Source: UBA1724 sp051884615 (GTDB lineage Bacteria > Verrucomicrobiota > Lentisphaeria > Oligosphaerales > Oligosphaeraceae). Taken from it: a stretch of DNA of 64,000 nucleotides. This document shows positions 24,672 through 33,892 of this stretch, in pieces. Under the pieces are notes generated by a model, which worked only from the letters and a program-made list of their open reading frames with translations, was not told where the DNA came from and searched no databases. The first letter of the stretch is position 1; the number at the start of each line of letters is the position of its first letter. Location: the NCBI GenBank assembly GCA_051884615.1, contig JBJEVT010000006.1:1-64000 (forward strand), given 5' to 3'. A program made the position numbers and the translations under genes.

Positions 24672-24752
24672 TAAAAAAAGCCCGCCCCCCGGGAGGGAGG
24701 CGGGTGGAAGGACGGGAAGGGGAGGCGGCGGTGCTCCGCCCTCCCCTTCCCG
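24672..24752 (-). terminator. Terminator region after fucO
   Basis: On the minus strand two hairpins follow the stop. The first is a long stem GGGAAGGGGAGG/CCTCCCCTTCCC (24713-24752). The second, CCCGCC/GGCGGG (24681-24704), runs into seven T residues and is the actual intrinsic terminator. Confidence 0.8.
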
Positions 24753-24770
24753 GAAACCTCCGGGCAGGAC

Positions 24771-25922
24771 CTACAGCATGGACTTGTAGAGCGCCACCAC
24801 GTCCTCCTTGGAGGGATCCTTGGGATTGCCGGGAGTGCAGGCGTCCTTCATGGCGGACTCCGCCAGGAAGTCGATGTCCTCCTCCTTCACGCCCACCTCG
24901 GAGAGGTGCTGGGGAATCCCCACGTCCTTGCCCAGCTGGCGCACGGCCTCCACGCAGGCGCGCCGGTATTCCTCCTGGGTCATCTTCTCCACGCCCTGGA
25001 CGCCCATGGCGATGGCGATGTCCTTGTATTTCTCGCCGGTGGCGGGGGCGTTGTAGGCCAGAACGGTGGGCAGGATGGCGGCGCAAGCCACGCCGTGGGG
25101 GGTGTCATAGAGAGCGGAGAGGGGATGGGCCATGGAGTGGACGATGCCCAGACCCACGTTGGAGAATCCCATGCCGGCGATGTACTGCGCCACAGCCATC
25201 TTCTCCCGGGCGGTGGCGTCCTTGTTCACGGAGTCCCGCAGATACTGGGCGATCATCTTGATGGCGGTGATGTGGAGCATGTCCGTGAGGTCCCAGGCGC
25301 CCTTGGTGATGTAGCCCTCGATGGCGTGGGTCAGGGCGTCCATGCCGGTGGCGGCGCAGAGACCCTTGGGCATGGACATGACCATGTCGGGGTCGATGAT
25401 GGAGACCACGGGGATGTCATGGGGATCCACGCAGACGAACTTCCGGTGCTTCTCCACGTCGGTGATGACGTAGTTGATGGTCACCTCGGCGGCGGTGCCG
25501 CTGGTGGTGGAGACGGCGATGATGGGCAGGCAGGGCTTCTTGGTGGGGGCGACGCCCTCCAGGCTGCGCACGTCGGCGAACTCGGGGTTGGTGATGATGA
25601 TGCCGATGGCCTTGGAGGTGTCGATGGCGCTGCCGCCGCCCACCGCCACGATCACGTCGGCGGCCTCGGCCTTGCAGAAGGCCACGCCTTCCTGGACGTT
25701 CTCGATGGTGGGATTGGCCTTGATGCCGCTGTAGACCTTGTAGGCGATGCCCGCCTTGTCCAGCACGTCGGTCACCTTGGTGGCAACCCCGAACTTCAGC
25801 AGGTCGGGATCCGTGCACAACATCACCTTCTTGCATCCCCGGGCCTTGATTTCCGTGGCGATTTCCTGGATGGCACCCTTGCCGAAGTAGGAGGTCTCGT
25901 TGAGAATGATGCGATTTGCCAT
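24771..25922 (-). CDS. fucO: Lactaldehyde reductase / 1,2-propanediol oxidoreductase (iron-containing ADH)
   Basis: FucO reduces L-lactaldehyde to 1,2-propanediol during anaerobic use of fucose or rhamnose. The 383-residue product aligns over its whole length, from memory, with E. coli FucO: MANRIILNETSYFGKGAI, GGGSAIDTSKAIGI, NPEFADVRSLEG, TTSGTAAEVTINYVITD, and the iron ligands in GMDALTHAIEG and HSMAHPL...DTPHG. The ATG at 25922 matches the family start, with GGAG 10 nt upstream. No other fucose or rhamnose catabolic gene is adjacent, but glycosidase-like genes lie at 55-59 kb. Confidence 0.95.
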   Translation of the reverse strand: MANRIILNETSYFGKGAIQEIATEIKARGCKKVMLCTDPDLLKFGVATKVTDVLDKAGIAYKVYSGIKANPTIENVQEGVAFCKAEAADVIVAVGGGSAIDTSKAIGIIITNPEFADVRSLEGVAPTKKPCLPIIAVSTTSGTAAEVTINYVITDVEKHRKFVCVDPHDIPVVSIIDPDMVMSMPKGLCAATGMDALTHAIEGYITKGAWDLTDMLHITAIKMIAQYLRDSVNKDATAREKMAVAQYIAGMGFSNVGLGIVHSMAHPLSALYDTPHGVACAAILPTVLAYNAPATGEKYKDIAIAMGVQGVEKMTQEEYRRACVEAVRQLGKDVGIPQHLSEVGVKEEDIDFLAESAMKDACTPGNPKDPSKEDVVALYKSML

Positions 25923-26225
25923 GTTCTTGCTCTCCATGTCAGGCCCGCGCCGGAAAAAAACGGCGACCGGACCGCGGAACGCCCCGCCCCCCTGCCAAAA
26001 CACACGGGAAGACGGAGCCTGTTGTGACGCGAACGGCCGACAACCGGGACGGCCGCAGAAAAAAACGCATAGCCTGCGCGAGGACAGGAAGGACGGAGCC
26101 GACGCCCCGGGGGAGAAAGCCCCCGACGCGGACCCGCGCCGAAAAACGGGTTTAATGTAACCGCCCAACCCCTCTTCGCCTCCCTATTGATATTTTTTTC
26201 CCAACAGGGAGGGGGAGGGGCGGGG
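25923..26225. other. Spacer between the HD-domain gene and fucO
   Basis: About 300 bases with no gene. It holds an inverted repeat CCTCCCT/AGGGAGG (26179-26185 and 26206-26212) around an AT-rich centre just beyond the HD gene stop, and a TTACATTAAA box on the minus strand near 26155 that could be a fucO promoter element. Neither is strong. Confidence 0.3.
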
Positions 26226-27473
26226 CTATGCCAGTTCCTCCAGGATTTTCAGGAGAGGCAGGGGGTGGCGTGCCAGGGTGGAGCGTCGTTCGGGGGTGGT
26301 CACCACGCGGACGGCGAAGGTGCGGAGGTAGTCGCTTTCCAGGGAGGCGCGGTGGTCCCTGTCCTTTTCCAGGAGCCAGTAGTCGGCGGCGCCGCCGTTG
26401 GCGATGCGGAGGTCCTTGGGCAGGAGTTTTTTGAAGTAGGGCATGGCGGCCAGGAGGAGTTCTCCACGGGGCACGCCGGCGGCGTCTGCCAGGAGATTCT
26501 CCACCTGTTCCGTCTGTTCCGGGGTGGCAAGGCGGCGGGAGAGGTTCAGGAGATTCTGGCGGGGCCATTCCTGGAGGACGATCTCCTTTCCCGCCACGTT
26601 CTCCACATAGCCGTAGCCCTGGGGTTTCAGGCAGAGGCAGGTTTGATGGAGGCGGCGGTCCAGGAGGCGGCGGAGCATCTGGCGGGCGGGCGGGCAGCTT
26701 TCGGGGAGGAGCCATGCCACCAGTTCCTCGTCGCCCATGCGCCAGAGCGCCTCTCCCCCGCCCGCTTCCGCGGGCTCCTGGCGAAGCTTCTGCTGGAGCG
26801 CCCACTGGAGCATTCTCTGGGCGGAAAGGGCGGTTTTGTTCAGGTATCCGTGCTGATGGAGGTAGGAATAGAATTTCTGGACCCGTTTTCCCTCCTCGAT
26901 GAATTTCTCCCGCAGGGCGAGGGTGCCGTCGGCGGCGCGGAGGGTGTTGGCCTGCAGCAGATCCAGGGAGGGGGTGCCGGTGAAGCCCAGATGGAGGGCG
27001 TCCCGCTCCAGATAATCCAGCTTGTCGGCGCCCAGATTGCGGTCCGAGACCCACTCCGCGAGGGGCTCCCGCCCCGCCAGCATGTCCAGCAGGCGCTCCG
27101 GTTCTCCCCCGCAGGCGGCGATGGCGTCCCCCATCTCCCGGATGACCTGCGCCCCGCGCTGGTGGTGGTCGCCGGGAAGAACGGGCTCCACCTGGTGGGA
27201 GAAGGGGCCGTGGCCCACGTCGTGGAGCAAGGCGAAGAGCTCCAGGGCGCGGCAGTCGGCGGCGGGCATTTCCTGGAGGCGTGCCGCCAGGCGCGCCCGG
27301 CGCAGGACGCCCAGGGCGTGCTCCAGGCGGCTGTGGCGCGCGCCGGGGAAGACCAGGTCGTTGAGCCCCAGCTGGCGGCAGCGGCGCAGGCGCTGGAAGA
27401 GGGGGTGGTCCAGGATCGGCAGAAGTCCCTCCACCTCCACGGAACCGGAGCAGGGAATGCAGACCGCCTTCAT
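26226..27473 (-). CDS. HD-domain metal-dependent phosphohydrolase (dGTPase/SAMHD1-like)
   Basis: A 415-residue HD-superfamily protein. The metal site is seen as RHSRLEH (His47, near His52) and LLHDVGHGPFSHQVE with His84-Asp85, which is the layout of dNTP triphosphohydrolase-related proteins; the later Asp appears in DYLERD. Proteins of this class hydrolyse nucleotides, but the substrate cannot be read from sequence. The true start is ATG 27473, which overlaps the trmB stop as ATGA; the frame continues upstream only as a trmB shadow. Confidence 0.85.
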   Translation of the reverse strand: MKAVCIPCSGSVEVEGLLPILDHPLFQRLRRCRQLGLNDLVFPGARHSRLEHALGVLRRARLAARLQEMPAADCRALELFALLHDVGHGPFSHQVEPVLPGDHHQRGAQVIREMGDAIAACGGEPERLLDMLAGREPLAEWVSDRNLGADKLDYLERDALHLGFTGTPSLDLLQANTLRAADGTLALREKFIEEGKRVQKFYSYLHQHGYLNKTALSAQRMLQWALQQKLRQEPAEAGGGEALWRMGDEELVAWLLPESCPPARQMLRRLLDRRLHQTCLCLKPQGYGYVENVAGKEIVLQEWPRQNLLNLSRRLATPEQTEQVENLLADAAGVPRGELLLAAMPYFKKLLPKDLRIANGGAADYWLLEKDRDHRASLESDYLRTFAVRVVTTPERRSTLARHPLPLLKILEELA

Positions 27474-28057
27474 TCTCCCCGGCTCCTCACCCGGTAGCAG
27501 ATGTGATGCACTTCCTGCCCCTGGGCGTTCCAGTGAAGCTCGAAGTCGGTCTTCACATCCGCCATGTCCTGGGCGCCCTCCGGGGCGGGCTCGTAGAGCT
27601 CCTCCAGATTCCGGAAGAGCTGGACCCAGTTCTGGAAATAGGGGGTGTAGTCGGTGGAGAGATGGAAGATTCCCCCGGGCTTCAGCACCCGGACCATGCG
27701 GCAGAGGAAATCGGTGCAGACCAGCCGGCGGCCCACATGGCTCCGCTTGGGCCAGGGATCGGGGCACAGAAGATGGACCCGGTCCAGGAAACGGGGCGGC
27801 AGCTGGTAGGAGACCAGCGCCAGGCTGGTGGCGCGCAGGGCGCGGAGATTCTCCACCCCCGCGCGGGCGGCGCGCTTCTCCACAATGCGAAGACGCTCGG
27901 AAATCAGGTCGTTGCACAGAATCAGACGATCCGGATGACGGCGCGCCAGCTCCACGGTGAAGCGACCCTTGCCGCACCCCATGTCAAACTCCACCGGGGC
28001 GTCGCGCCAGGGGGCGGGCGGCTCGTAGATGCGCCAGCTGTTGGTGAAACTCTCCAT
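27470..28057 (-). CDS. trmB: tRNA (guanine-N7-)-methyltransferase
   Basis: TrmB makes m7G46 in tRNA variable loops using S-adenosylmethionine. The 195-residue protein has the SAM motif EFDMGCGKGRF, the CNDLISERL segment, and the signature DPWPKRSHVGRRL. It is slightly shorter than many homologues at the N-terminus, beginning right before the methyltransferase core. Five nucleotides separate it from the aminotransferase stop, and its stop overlaps the HD-protein start, so the three are likely co-transcribed. Confidence 0.95.
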   Translation of the reverse strand: MESFTNSWRIYEPPAPWRDAPVEFDMGCGKGRFTVELARRHPDRLILCNDLISERLRIVEKRAARAGVENLRALRATSLALVSYQLPPRFLDRVHLLCPDPWPKRSHVGRRLVCTDFLCRMVRVLKPGGIFHLSTDYTPYFQNWVQLFRNLEELYEPAPEGAQDMADVKTDFELHWNAQGQEVHHICYRVRSRGE

Positions 28058-28062
28058 GCCCC

Positions 28063-29274
28063 CTACCCCTTCTTGTGCCTCTCCACAAAGCGGCCAATCC
28101 GCGCCAGCGCCTCCTGAATCTCCTTCATGCCCGTGGCGTAGGAGCAGCGCACAAACCCCTCGCCCGACGCCCCGAAGGCGTCTCCGGGCACCACCGCCAC
28201 ATGCTCCTCCTCCAGCAGACGCTCCGCAAACTCCGTGGAGCCCATGCCGGTGGAGGCGACGCAGGGGAAGACGTAGAAGGCGCCCCGGGGCATGAAGCAG
28301 GTCAGCCCCATGGCGTTGAAGCCCTTCACGATCACGTTGCGCCGCTGCTCGTATTCCCGGCGCATGGCCTCCCGCTCCTTCTCGGCTCCCTGGAGGGCCT
28401 CGATGGCGCCGAACTGGCAGGGGGTGGGGGCGCAGAGGATGGTGTACTGGTGAATCTTCATCATGGCGTCGATGATGTCCCGGGGACCCAGGGCGTACGC
28501 CACGCGCATGCCCGTCATGGCGTAGGCTTTGCTGAAGCCGTTGAAGACCACGGTGCGCTCCTCCATGCCCGGGATGGTGGCGATGGAGGGGGAGCGGGGG
28601 ATGTAGGAGAGGTCCTCGTAGATCTCGTCGGAGAAGACCAGGAGGTCGTGGCGCATGGCGAAGTCCGCCACCTTCTGCTTGTCCTCCCAGGTCATGCCCG
28701 CCCCGGTGGGATTGTTGGGATAGTTCAGCATCAGCACCTTGGTGCGGGGGGTGACGGCCTTCTCCAGATCCTCCACCTGCACCACGAAATCATGCTCCGC
28801 GCGGGTGCGCACCGACACGGGGACGCCGTGGGCCATGGCCACCGTGGGGCCGTAGGAGACGTAGCAGGGCTCGTGGTAGAGCACCTCGTCCCCGGGGCAG
28901 ACCACGGCGCGGACCGCCAGGTCCAGGCCCTCGGAGACCCCCACCGTCACCAGGCACTGGTTCTCGGGGCGGTACTCCCCGCCGTAGCGCTGCTGGAAAT
29001 GGCGGCAGATGGTCTCCCGCAGCCGCTTGTCGCCCAGATTGGAGGTGTAGTGGGTGTATCCCTTCTGGAGGGAGTAGAGCATGGCCTCCCGGATGCGCCA
29101 GGGGGTGACGAAATCCGGCTCCCCGATGCCCAGGGAGATCACGCCACGCATGGTGCTGACCAGGTCGAAGAACTTTCGGATTCCGCTCTTGGGGACCCCC
29201 TGGATATGGGGCGCCACCCGGCTCCGGGAGGACTTCCCGGAGGGATCATCACATGGAGACTTGGAGACGCTCAT
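28063..29274 (-). CDS. PLP-dependent class I/II aminotransferase
   Basis: A 403-residue fold-type I aminotransferase of the aspartate/aromatic type. The PLP lysine is Lys249 in NGFSKAYAMTGMR; the YPNNPTGAG and SDEIYEDL motifs bind the cofactor. It starts inside the end of the Lrp gene: the ATG at 29274 has a strong AAGGAGGAGGATT, and the genes overlap by 26 nt. A dedicated Lrp regulator translated together with the enzyme suggests amino-acid-responsive control. Which amino acid is used is not evident. Confidence 0.9.
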   Translation of the reverse strand: MSVSKSPCDDPSGKSSRSRVAPHIQGVPKSGIRKFFDLVSTMRGVISLGIGEPDFVTPWRIREAMLYSLQKGYTHYTSNLGDKRLRETICRHFQQRYGGEYRPENQCLVTVGVSEGLDLAVRAVVCPGDEVLYHEPCYVSYGPTVAMAHGVPVSVRTRAEHDFVVQVEDLEKAVTPRTKVLMLNYPNNPTGAGMTWEDKQKVADFAMRHDLLVFSDEIYEDLSYIPRSPSIATIPGMEERTVVFNGFSKAYAMTGMRVAYALGPRDIIDAMMKIHQYTILCAPTPCQFGAIEALQGAEKEREAMRREYEQRRNVIVKGFNAMGLTCFMPRGAFYVFPCVASTGMGSTEFAERLLEEEHVAVVPGDAFGASGEGFVRCSYATGMKEIQEALARIGRFVERHKKG

Positions 29275-29737
29275 AATCCTCCTCCTTCTGCAGTTCGATG
29301 CCCGCCTCCTTGTACTTCTTCAGCAGGAAGAGAGTGGCGCAGGACTTCACGCCGGGCTGGGTGGAGAGTTTGCTGGCCACGAAATGAGCCACGTCCTGGA
29401 GGGAGCGGCCCACCACCTCCAGATGGAGATCATAGCGGCCGGAGACCAGATAAGCGGAGACCACCTCGTCGAACTTGCAGATTCTCTGGGCGATGGCGTC
29501 GAATCCGGAATCCCGCTCCGGCTGGATCTGGACCTCGATGATGGCGCGGGTCTGGTTCTCCTCCTCCACCGTCAGCGCGGTGTATCCCAGGATGCGCCCC
29601 TGGGCCTCCATCTCCGACAGGGCGCTGCTCACGTCCCCGGGGGGCACGGACAGCCGGTCGGCGATTTCCTGGATGGGGATGCGGGCGTCTCGCTTCAGCA
29701 GGGCGAGAATGGAATCACACAAGTCTTGCGAATTCAT
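29249..29737 (-). CDS. Lrp/AsnC-family transcriptional regulator
   Basis: A 162-residue regulator with an N-terminal helix-turn-helix (ILALLKRDARIPIQEIADRLSVPPGDVSSALSEME) and a C-terminal RAM effector domain (VVSAYLVSGRYDLHLEVVG). AGGAGGTTCC precedes the ATG. The coding end overlaps the aminotransferase start by 26 nt, so the two products are made from one message; by analogy with such pairs the regulator probably senses an amino acid handled by the enzyme. Confidence 0.9.
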   Translation of the reverse strand: MNSQDLCDSILALLKRDARIPIQEIADRLSVPPGDVSSALSEMEAQGRILGYTALTVEEENQTRAIIEVQIQPERDSGFDAIAQRICKFDEVVSAYLVSGRYDLHLEVVGRSLQDVAHFVASKLSTQPGVKSCATLFLLKKYKEAGIELQKEEDYERLQVSM

Positions 29738-29853
29738 GGAACCTCCTGTTCTTTAGGGGGAATGGGTCCTCCCCGGGGCGGCGAAGCCGTCTGCGCCGGC
29801 TTCCTCGGCTCTTCCCGGAGGAGGAAATGGATGGGAAAAAGGGGAACGGCGGG

Positions 29854-31518
29854 TCAGCAGGCGTACTCCACCGCCCGGGTCTCCCGGATGACCGTGACCC
29901 GAATCTGCCCGGGATAGCGCACCTCCGCCTGGATTCTCCGGGCCAGCTCCCGGGCAAGAAGCTGGGACTGCTCCTGGGAAACCTCCTGGGGCTGCACCAG
30001 CACCCGAATCTCCCGCCCCGCCTGGAGAACATGACAACTCTCCACGCCGGCAAAGGACCCGCCAATGCGCTCCAATGCCTCCAGACGACGCAAAAACAAC
30101 TCCGTGGTCTCCGAACGGGCGCCGGGACGCGCCGCGCTGACCGCGTCGCACACCTGCACGATGACCGCGATGCCCGACTCCATGGGGACCTCGTTGTGGT
30201 GGGCCGCCACCGCGTTCACCACCACCGGATCCTCCCCCACGCTCCGGAGCAGCTCCGCGCCCAGCGCCGCATGCCCCCCGGGACCCTCCGGGGGAAGGGC
30301 CTTCCCGATGTCGTGCAGCAGACCCGCGCGACGGGCCTGCTCCTGGGACAAGCCCATCTCGGCGGCCAGCATCCCCGCCAGCGTGCCCACCTCCAGGGAG
30401 TGCTGGAGCACATTCTGGGAGAAGCTGTGCCGGTATTCCAGGCGGCCCAGGACATCCAGCAGCTTTTCCGGCAGCACCAGGGAGAGGCGCTGGGCGGCCT
30501 CCTCCCCCTTCTGGCGCATCCGCTCCTGGAGTTCCTGGCGAATGGTCTCCACCAGCTCCTCCACCCGGCTGGGATGGATGCGCCCGTCGTCCACCAGCTT
30601 CTCCAGGACGCGGCGCGCCACCTCCCTGCGGAGGGGGTCGAAGCAGGAGATCACCACGGTCTGGGGCGCCTCGTCCACCAGGATGGAGGTGCCGGTGGCG
30701 GCCTCCAGGGCGCGGATGTTCCGTCCGTCCTTTCCGATGATGCGTCCCTTCATCTCCTCGTTGGGGAGGGCGATGGTGGAGGTGGCGTCCTCCTGGGCCA
30801 GGGTGGAGGCGCAGCGTTCCATGGAGGCCAGGAGGATCTCCCTGCCCTGCTCCGTCAGGAGCTGGCGGCCCTCCTCCTGCTGCCGGCGCACCAGGACGGC
30901 ACGTTCGGCGGTCATTTCCCGGCGCAGCTCCTCCAGGAGGGCACGCCGCGCCTCCTCCACGGAAGTTCCCGCCAGACGGGCCCGTTCCTCCTGGAGGGAC
31001 TTCCGCGCCTCCTCCAGCCCCTGGCGCTCCTCCTGCAATCTTCTGTCCGCCTCCTTGAAGGCGTCGCCCCGGCGGTCCAGCTCCTCCAGCCGCTCCTGGA
31101 GCAGCTGGAGGCGGCTTTCCAGGGAATCTTCCCGGGCGTTCAGGCGTTCGGACTGGAGACGGAATTCGGCGCGGGCCTTCTCCTTCTCCTTCTCCCCCTC
31201 CTCCCGGGCGGCCATCAGCGCCTCCTTCGCCTTCAGCTGCGCCTCCTTCAAAATGGCATCCGCCTGGTTCTTCGCCTGCTCCTGGGAGGACTGGATGGCG
31301 GCGCGGGCATCCTCCTGCTCCCGCCGAATGGCCTCCTCCACCCGGCCGCGCCGGTTGCCGGCGAGAATCTGCCACAGCACCAGGAACACCAGCAGCAGGC
31401 TGGCGCCGCTGAGGAACCAGAGCTGGAGGGTGTTCAGTTCCGCCTCCTGCTCCGGGGACAGATAGCTCTGCTGCGCCTGCAGGGCCCTGGGGATGATGTC
31501 AAGAATGAAGAGGGGCAT
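29854..31518 (-). CDS. rny: Ribonuclease Y
   Basis: A membrane-anchored endoribonuclease that starts mRNA decay. The 554-residue protein has one N-terminal membrane helix (about residues 32-52, LWFLSGASLLLVFLVLW), a long Glu/Arg-rich coiled coil to about residue 215, a KH RNA-binding domain with GRIIGKDGRNIRALE, and an HD domain with QHSLEV and LLHDIGKALP. These are the RNase Y hallmarks. It starts 20 nt inside the end of the upstream cyclo-ligase gene. Confidence 0.95.
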   Translation of the reverse strand: MPLFILDIIPRALQAQQSYLSPEQEAELNTLQLWFLSGASLLLVFLVLWQILAGNRRGRVEEAIRREQEDARAAIQSSQEQAKNQADAILKEAQLKAKEALMAAREEGEKEKEKARAEFRLQSERLNAREDSLESRLQLLQERLEELDRRGDAFKEADRRLQEERQGLEEARKSLQEERARLAGTSVEEARRALLEELRREMTAERAVLVRRQQEEGRQLLTEQGREILLASMERCASTLAQEDATSTIALPNEEMKGRIIGKDGRNIRALEAATGTSILVDEAPQTVVISCFDPLRREVARRVLEKLVDDGRIHPSRVEELVETIRQELQERMRQKGEEAAQRLSLVLPEKLLDVLGRLEYRHSFSQNVLQHSLEVGTLAGMLAAEMGLSQEQARRAGLLHDIGKALPPEGPGGHAALGAELLRSVGEDPVVVNAVAAHHNEVPMESGIAVIVQVCDAVSAARPGARSETTELFLRRLEALERIGGSFAGVESCHVLQAGREIRVLVQPQEVSQEQSQLLARELARRIQAEVRYPGQIRVTVIRETRAVEYAC

Positions 31519-32107
31519 GGGGAATCACCCATTGTTCGGGGGTGAGAATGAGTCGGACGGGGCGGTCCCAGGGTTCGGCGGGGATTTCCTCCGTCTCCAG
31601 CAGCTGGCACTGGCGGCAGAGTCCCACGGGGTAGCCCCCGGGATGGCGCGCCCGGAGGCGGTCGTAGAATCCGCCGCCTCTGCCCAGGCGGGCGCCCCGG
31701 CGGTCGAATGCCAGGCCGGGAATGAGCCAGAGGGCGGGTTCCGGCAGCTCCCGGACTTCCGGGCAGGAGGGGGCGGGCTCCGGAATCCGGTATTTGCCCG
31801 GCCGGAGATCCTCCTCCAGATTCCGGACCAGCGCCAGGGTGTATTCCTCCCCCTGGAAGCGGGGAAGGAGGAGGCGCTTGCCCTGGCGCAGCGCCTGGGC
31901 GAGCAGAGGCAGAACCGGCAGCTCCGCCTGGATGGGGATGTAGCCCACCAGGGCGGCGGCGTTCTGGAAAAGGGGGTCCTCCAGGAGACGACGGAAGGAG
32001 GGAAGCTCCGGCGGCAGCGGGGAAAGATGCCGGAGACATTCCCGCATCCGTCGCCGGAGGGCGTCCTTGGCCTCCCGCAGGGAGGCGTCGGAGGGGGAAG
32101 GGGTCAT
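31499..32107 (-). CDS. 5-formyltetrahydrofolate cyclo-ligase
   Basis: The enzyme (also called MTHFS) converts 5-formyl-THF to 5,10-methenyl-THF with ATP. The 202-residue protein shows REAKDALRRRMRECL at the N-terminus, LVGYIPIQAELPV, IPGLAFDRRGARLGRGGGFYDR (the substrate and ATP-binding loop) and the final PVRLILTPE. Its ATG overlaps the rsmD stop by 4 nt and its end overlaps rny by 20 nt. Length is typical for the family. Confidence 0.93.
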   Translation of the reverse strand: MTPSPSDASLREAKDALRRRMRECLRHLSPLPPELPSFRRLLEDPLFQNAAALVGYIPIQAELPVLPLLAQALRQGKRLLLPRFQGEEYTLALVRNLEEDLRPGKYRIPEPAPSCPEVRELPEPALWLIPGLAFDRRGARLGRGGGFYDRLRARHPGGYPVGLCRQCQLLETEEIPAEPWDRPVRLILTPEQWVIPHAPLHS

Positions 32108-32706
32108 GGGGCGGGGACCTCCCGGGAAGCGGGGGTTCCGTAGGAGACGGTGCGGATGCCGAAGCTGCGCTCCTTCAGGAGGCGCCAGGACGAGAGGGGA
32201 GCCCAGGGCAGCGCCCGGTCCTCCGTGTGGTGCTCCAGGGCAAGGATGGCGCCCGCCGCCGCAAAGGGAAGCCAGCCCGCGTCCAGGAGAAACTCCCGGG
32301 CGCCATACTGGCCGGGGCGGGGATGGTAGGGCGGGTCCGCCAGCAGGAAATCGAAGGACTCCTCCGGAGAGAGGCGGCGAGAGAGCTGGGCGGCATCCCC
32401 CCCCAGCAACACCACCTCCCCCGCGGGATGGGGCGCCATGGCCTTCCGCACCCGCTGGAGATTCTCCCGGATCACCGCCAGATGCCGGGGGTCCTTCTCC
32501 ACCATGACCACCCGCTCCGCTCCCCGGGAAAGAGCCTCCAGCCCCAGGGCGCCCGTGCCCGAGAACAAGTCCAGCACCCGGCTGCCCCGCAGGTCGCCCA
32601 GGGTGGAGAAGAGGGATTCCTTCACCTTGTCCTCGGTGGGACGCACGCCGTCGTCGTCGGGAACCGCCAGCCGAATGCCCCTGGCAAGGCCGGAGACGAT
32701 ACGCAT
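32104..32706 (-). CDS. rsmD: 16S rRNA (guanine(966)-N2)-methyltransferase
   Basis: RsmD methylates G966 of 16S rRNA in the 30S subunit. The 200-residue protein has MRIVSGLARG, RPTEDKVKESLFS, the SAM-binding DLFSGTGALGLEALSRGA and the catalytic DPPY. It is translationally coupled to the cyclo-ligase downstream (ATGA). A 3-nt gap follows the upstream zinc-ribbon gene. Confidence 0.95.
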   Translation of the reverse strand: MRIVSGLARGIRLAVPDDDGVRPTEDKVKESLFSTLGDLRGSRVLDLFSGTGALGLEALSRGAERVVMVEKDPRHLAVIRENLQRVRKAMAPHPAGEVVLLGGDAAQLSRRLSPEESFDFLLADPPYHPRPGQYGAREFLLDAGWLPFAAAGAILALEHHTEDRALPWAPLSSWRLLKERSFGIRTVSYGTPASREVPAP

Positions 32707-32709
32707 GGG

Positions 32710-32991
32710 TCAGGATTCCTTCAGGTGGCGGGCCCGCTGCTTCAGCGTCTCGTGGATGCCGGAGTACGGCATCTGGAAGGGCTGGGTGCGGCCGCCGCAA
32801 AGGGGGCAGCGCCGGTCCACCGACTGCCGCGCCAGGGAGAAGACATTCCCGCATTTGCTGCAGGTGAGCAGCTTGGAGCGGGAAAGGTGCCAGTTGTGGT
32901 TGCTGAACCACAGCTTTTCCGCCAGAAGGAGGAGGAGTCCCCCCAGCAGGGCAAGCAGGGTGTAGAGAAGAAGAAGGCTGGAGACGGGCAT
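32710..32991 (-). CDS. Small membrane-anchored zinc-ribbon protein, unknown function
   Basis: A 93-residue protein not assigned to a family. Residues 4-24 are a hydrophobic helix, followed by a zinc ribbon (CSKC and CPLC, about 18 residues apart) and a basic C-terminus. It is placed directly before rsmD with 3 nt between them and after the TonB-like gene. Membrane-tethered zinc ribbons are common small proteins; no function is proposed. Confidence 0.7.
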   Translation of the reverse strand: MPVSSLLLLYTLLALLGGLLLLLAEKLWFSNHNWHLSRSKLLTCSKCGNVFSLARQSVDRRCPLCGGRTQPFQMPYSGIHETLKQRARHLKES

Positions 32992-33022
32992 GGTGTGCCG
33001 AAGAAGAAGGGGGGAGGCGGGG

Positions 33023-33892
33023 TCAGCGGAGCCACTCCACCGCCAGGGAGAAGCGGGAGGCGGGGGCGCCCTCCCAGAGACGCGGCCCCGTCTGCTGACG
33101 GAGGACGGAGCGCAGGGCGCGAAGGGCGTCCCGGTCTAGTTCCGGCACGCCGCAGGAGCGCCGGAGAAGCACCCGGGGCATGGAGAAGCCCGGAAGGAAC
33201 TGGAGCTCCAGCACCGTGGCGGGGCGGGGAAGGGTCTCCCCCAGGACACTCTCCCGATGCTGCCAGAGGCGCTGGCGAATCTCCGGCTTCTCCAGGAGGG
33301 ACAGGGCATCGGGGGAAAGGGAGGGGGGCGCCGTCAGCACGCCGCCGCCTTCCCGCCGCCACTGGGGCGGCAGCGACGCCAGGGGGGAATCCTCCCCGGC
33401 GGGCACCAGGGGAGCCACGGGGGGAAGGGCGGGCAGCAACGCCAGGTCGTCGGGAGGGGGCAGCACCGGGGAAAGACGGTGGGAGGGCGGGGAAAGGGGG
33501 ACCAGCTCCAGGGGCGTCAGACGGAAGGAGGGCGCCACGGGCCAGGGCAGAGGAGAGCGCCGGTTGAAACGGGAAAAGCCCTCCCCCGTGGGATAATACC
33601 ACTGGGAAGGCTCCGTCATGTCAATCCACTGCCAAAGGGCCTTCTCCTGGGAGGTGACCACCTGCTCCGGACAGGAGATGGCCGCCAGGCGGCAGGGCGA
33701 GGGGGACGAGGAACGAGCCTCCTCCCCGCGGGGCAGGAGCAGGAAGGGGAGATGGAGCAGAACCACCACCAGGATGGCCAGGAAAAGACGCCGCCACTTG
33801 TGGTCCCCTTCCCGCTCCCGTTTCCCCTTCCCCTCCCGGCGACGCAAGGCCGGCGGGCGTTCAGAGGCCGTTTTCATCAAGGGAGGGGACAT
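33023..33892 (-). CDS. TonB/TolA-like energy transducer
   Basis: A 289-residue protein with the TonB layout: a basic cytoplasmic start, one membrane helix (about residues 35-54, LFLAILVVVLLHLPFLLL), a very proline-rich periplasmic span, and a compact C-terminal domain with VPELDRDALRALRSVLRQ and FSLAVEWLR, reminiscent of the TonB C-terminal fold. The order ExbB-ExbD-this gene is that of Ton/Tol systems. It overlaps the exbD end; ATG 33877 (MKTASE) is an alternative start. The sequence match is weak and the call leans on architecture and context. Confidence 0.7.
   Translation of the reverse strand: MSPPLMKTASERPPALRRREGKGKREREGDHKWRRLFLAILVVVLLHLPFLLLPRGEEARSSSPSPCRLAAISCPEQVVTSQEKALWQWIDMTEPSQWYYPTGEGFSRFNRRSPLPWPVAPSFRLTPLELVPLSPPSHRLSPVLPPPDDLALLPALPPVAPLVPAGEDSPLASLPPQWRREGGGVLTAPPSLSPDALSLLEKPEIRQRLWQHRESVLGETLPRPATVLELQFLPGFSMPRVLLRRSCGVPELDRDALRALRSVLRQQTGPRLWEGAPASRFSLAVEWLR

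Noticed and set aside
26179..26212. Intrinsic terminator after the HD gene
   Set aside because: The CCTCCCT/AGGGAGG stem has a long AT loop and no T run after it on the gene's strand.
26226..27977. One 583-codon minus-strand protein covering the HD gene and most of trmB
   Set aside because: The first 168 codons lie over trmB in another frame and look like low-complexity shadow; the HD family begins at MKAVCIPCSG (27473), which overlaps the trmB stop as ATGA.
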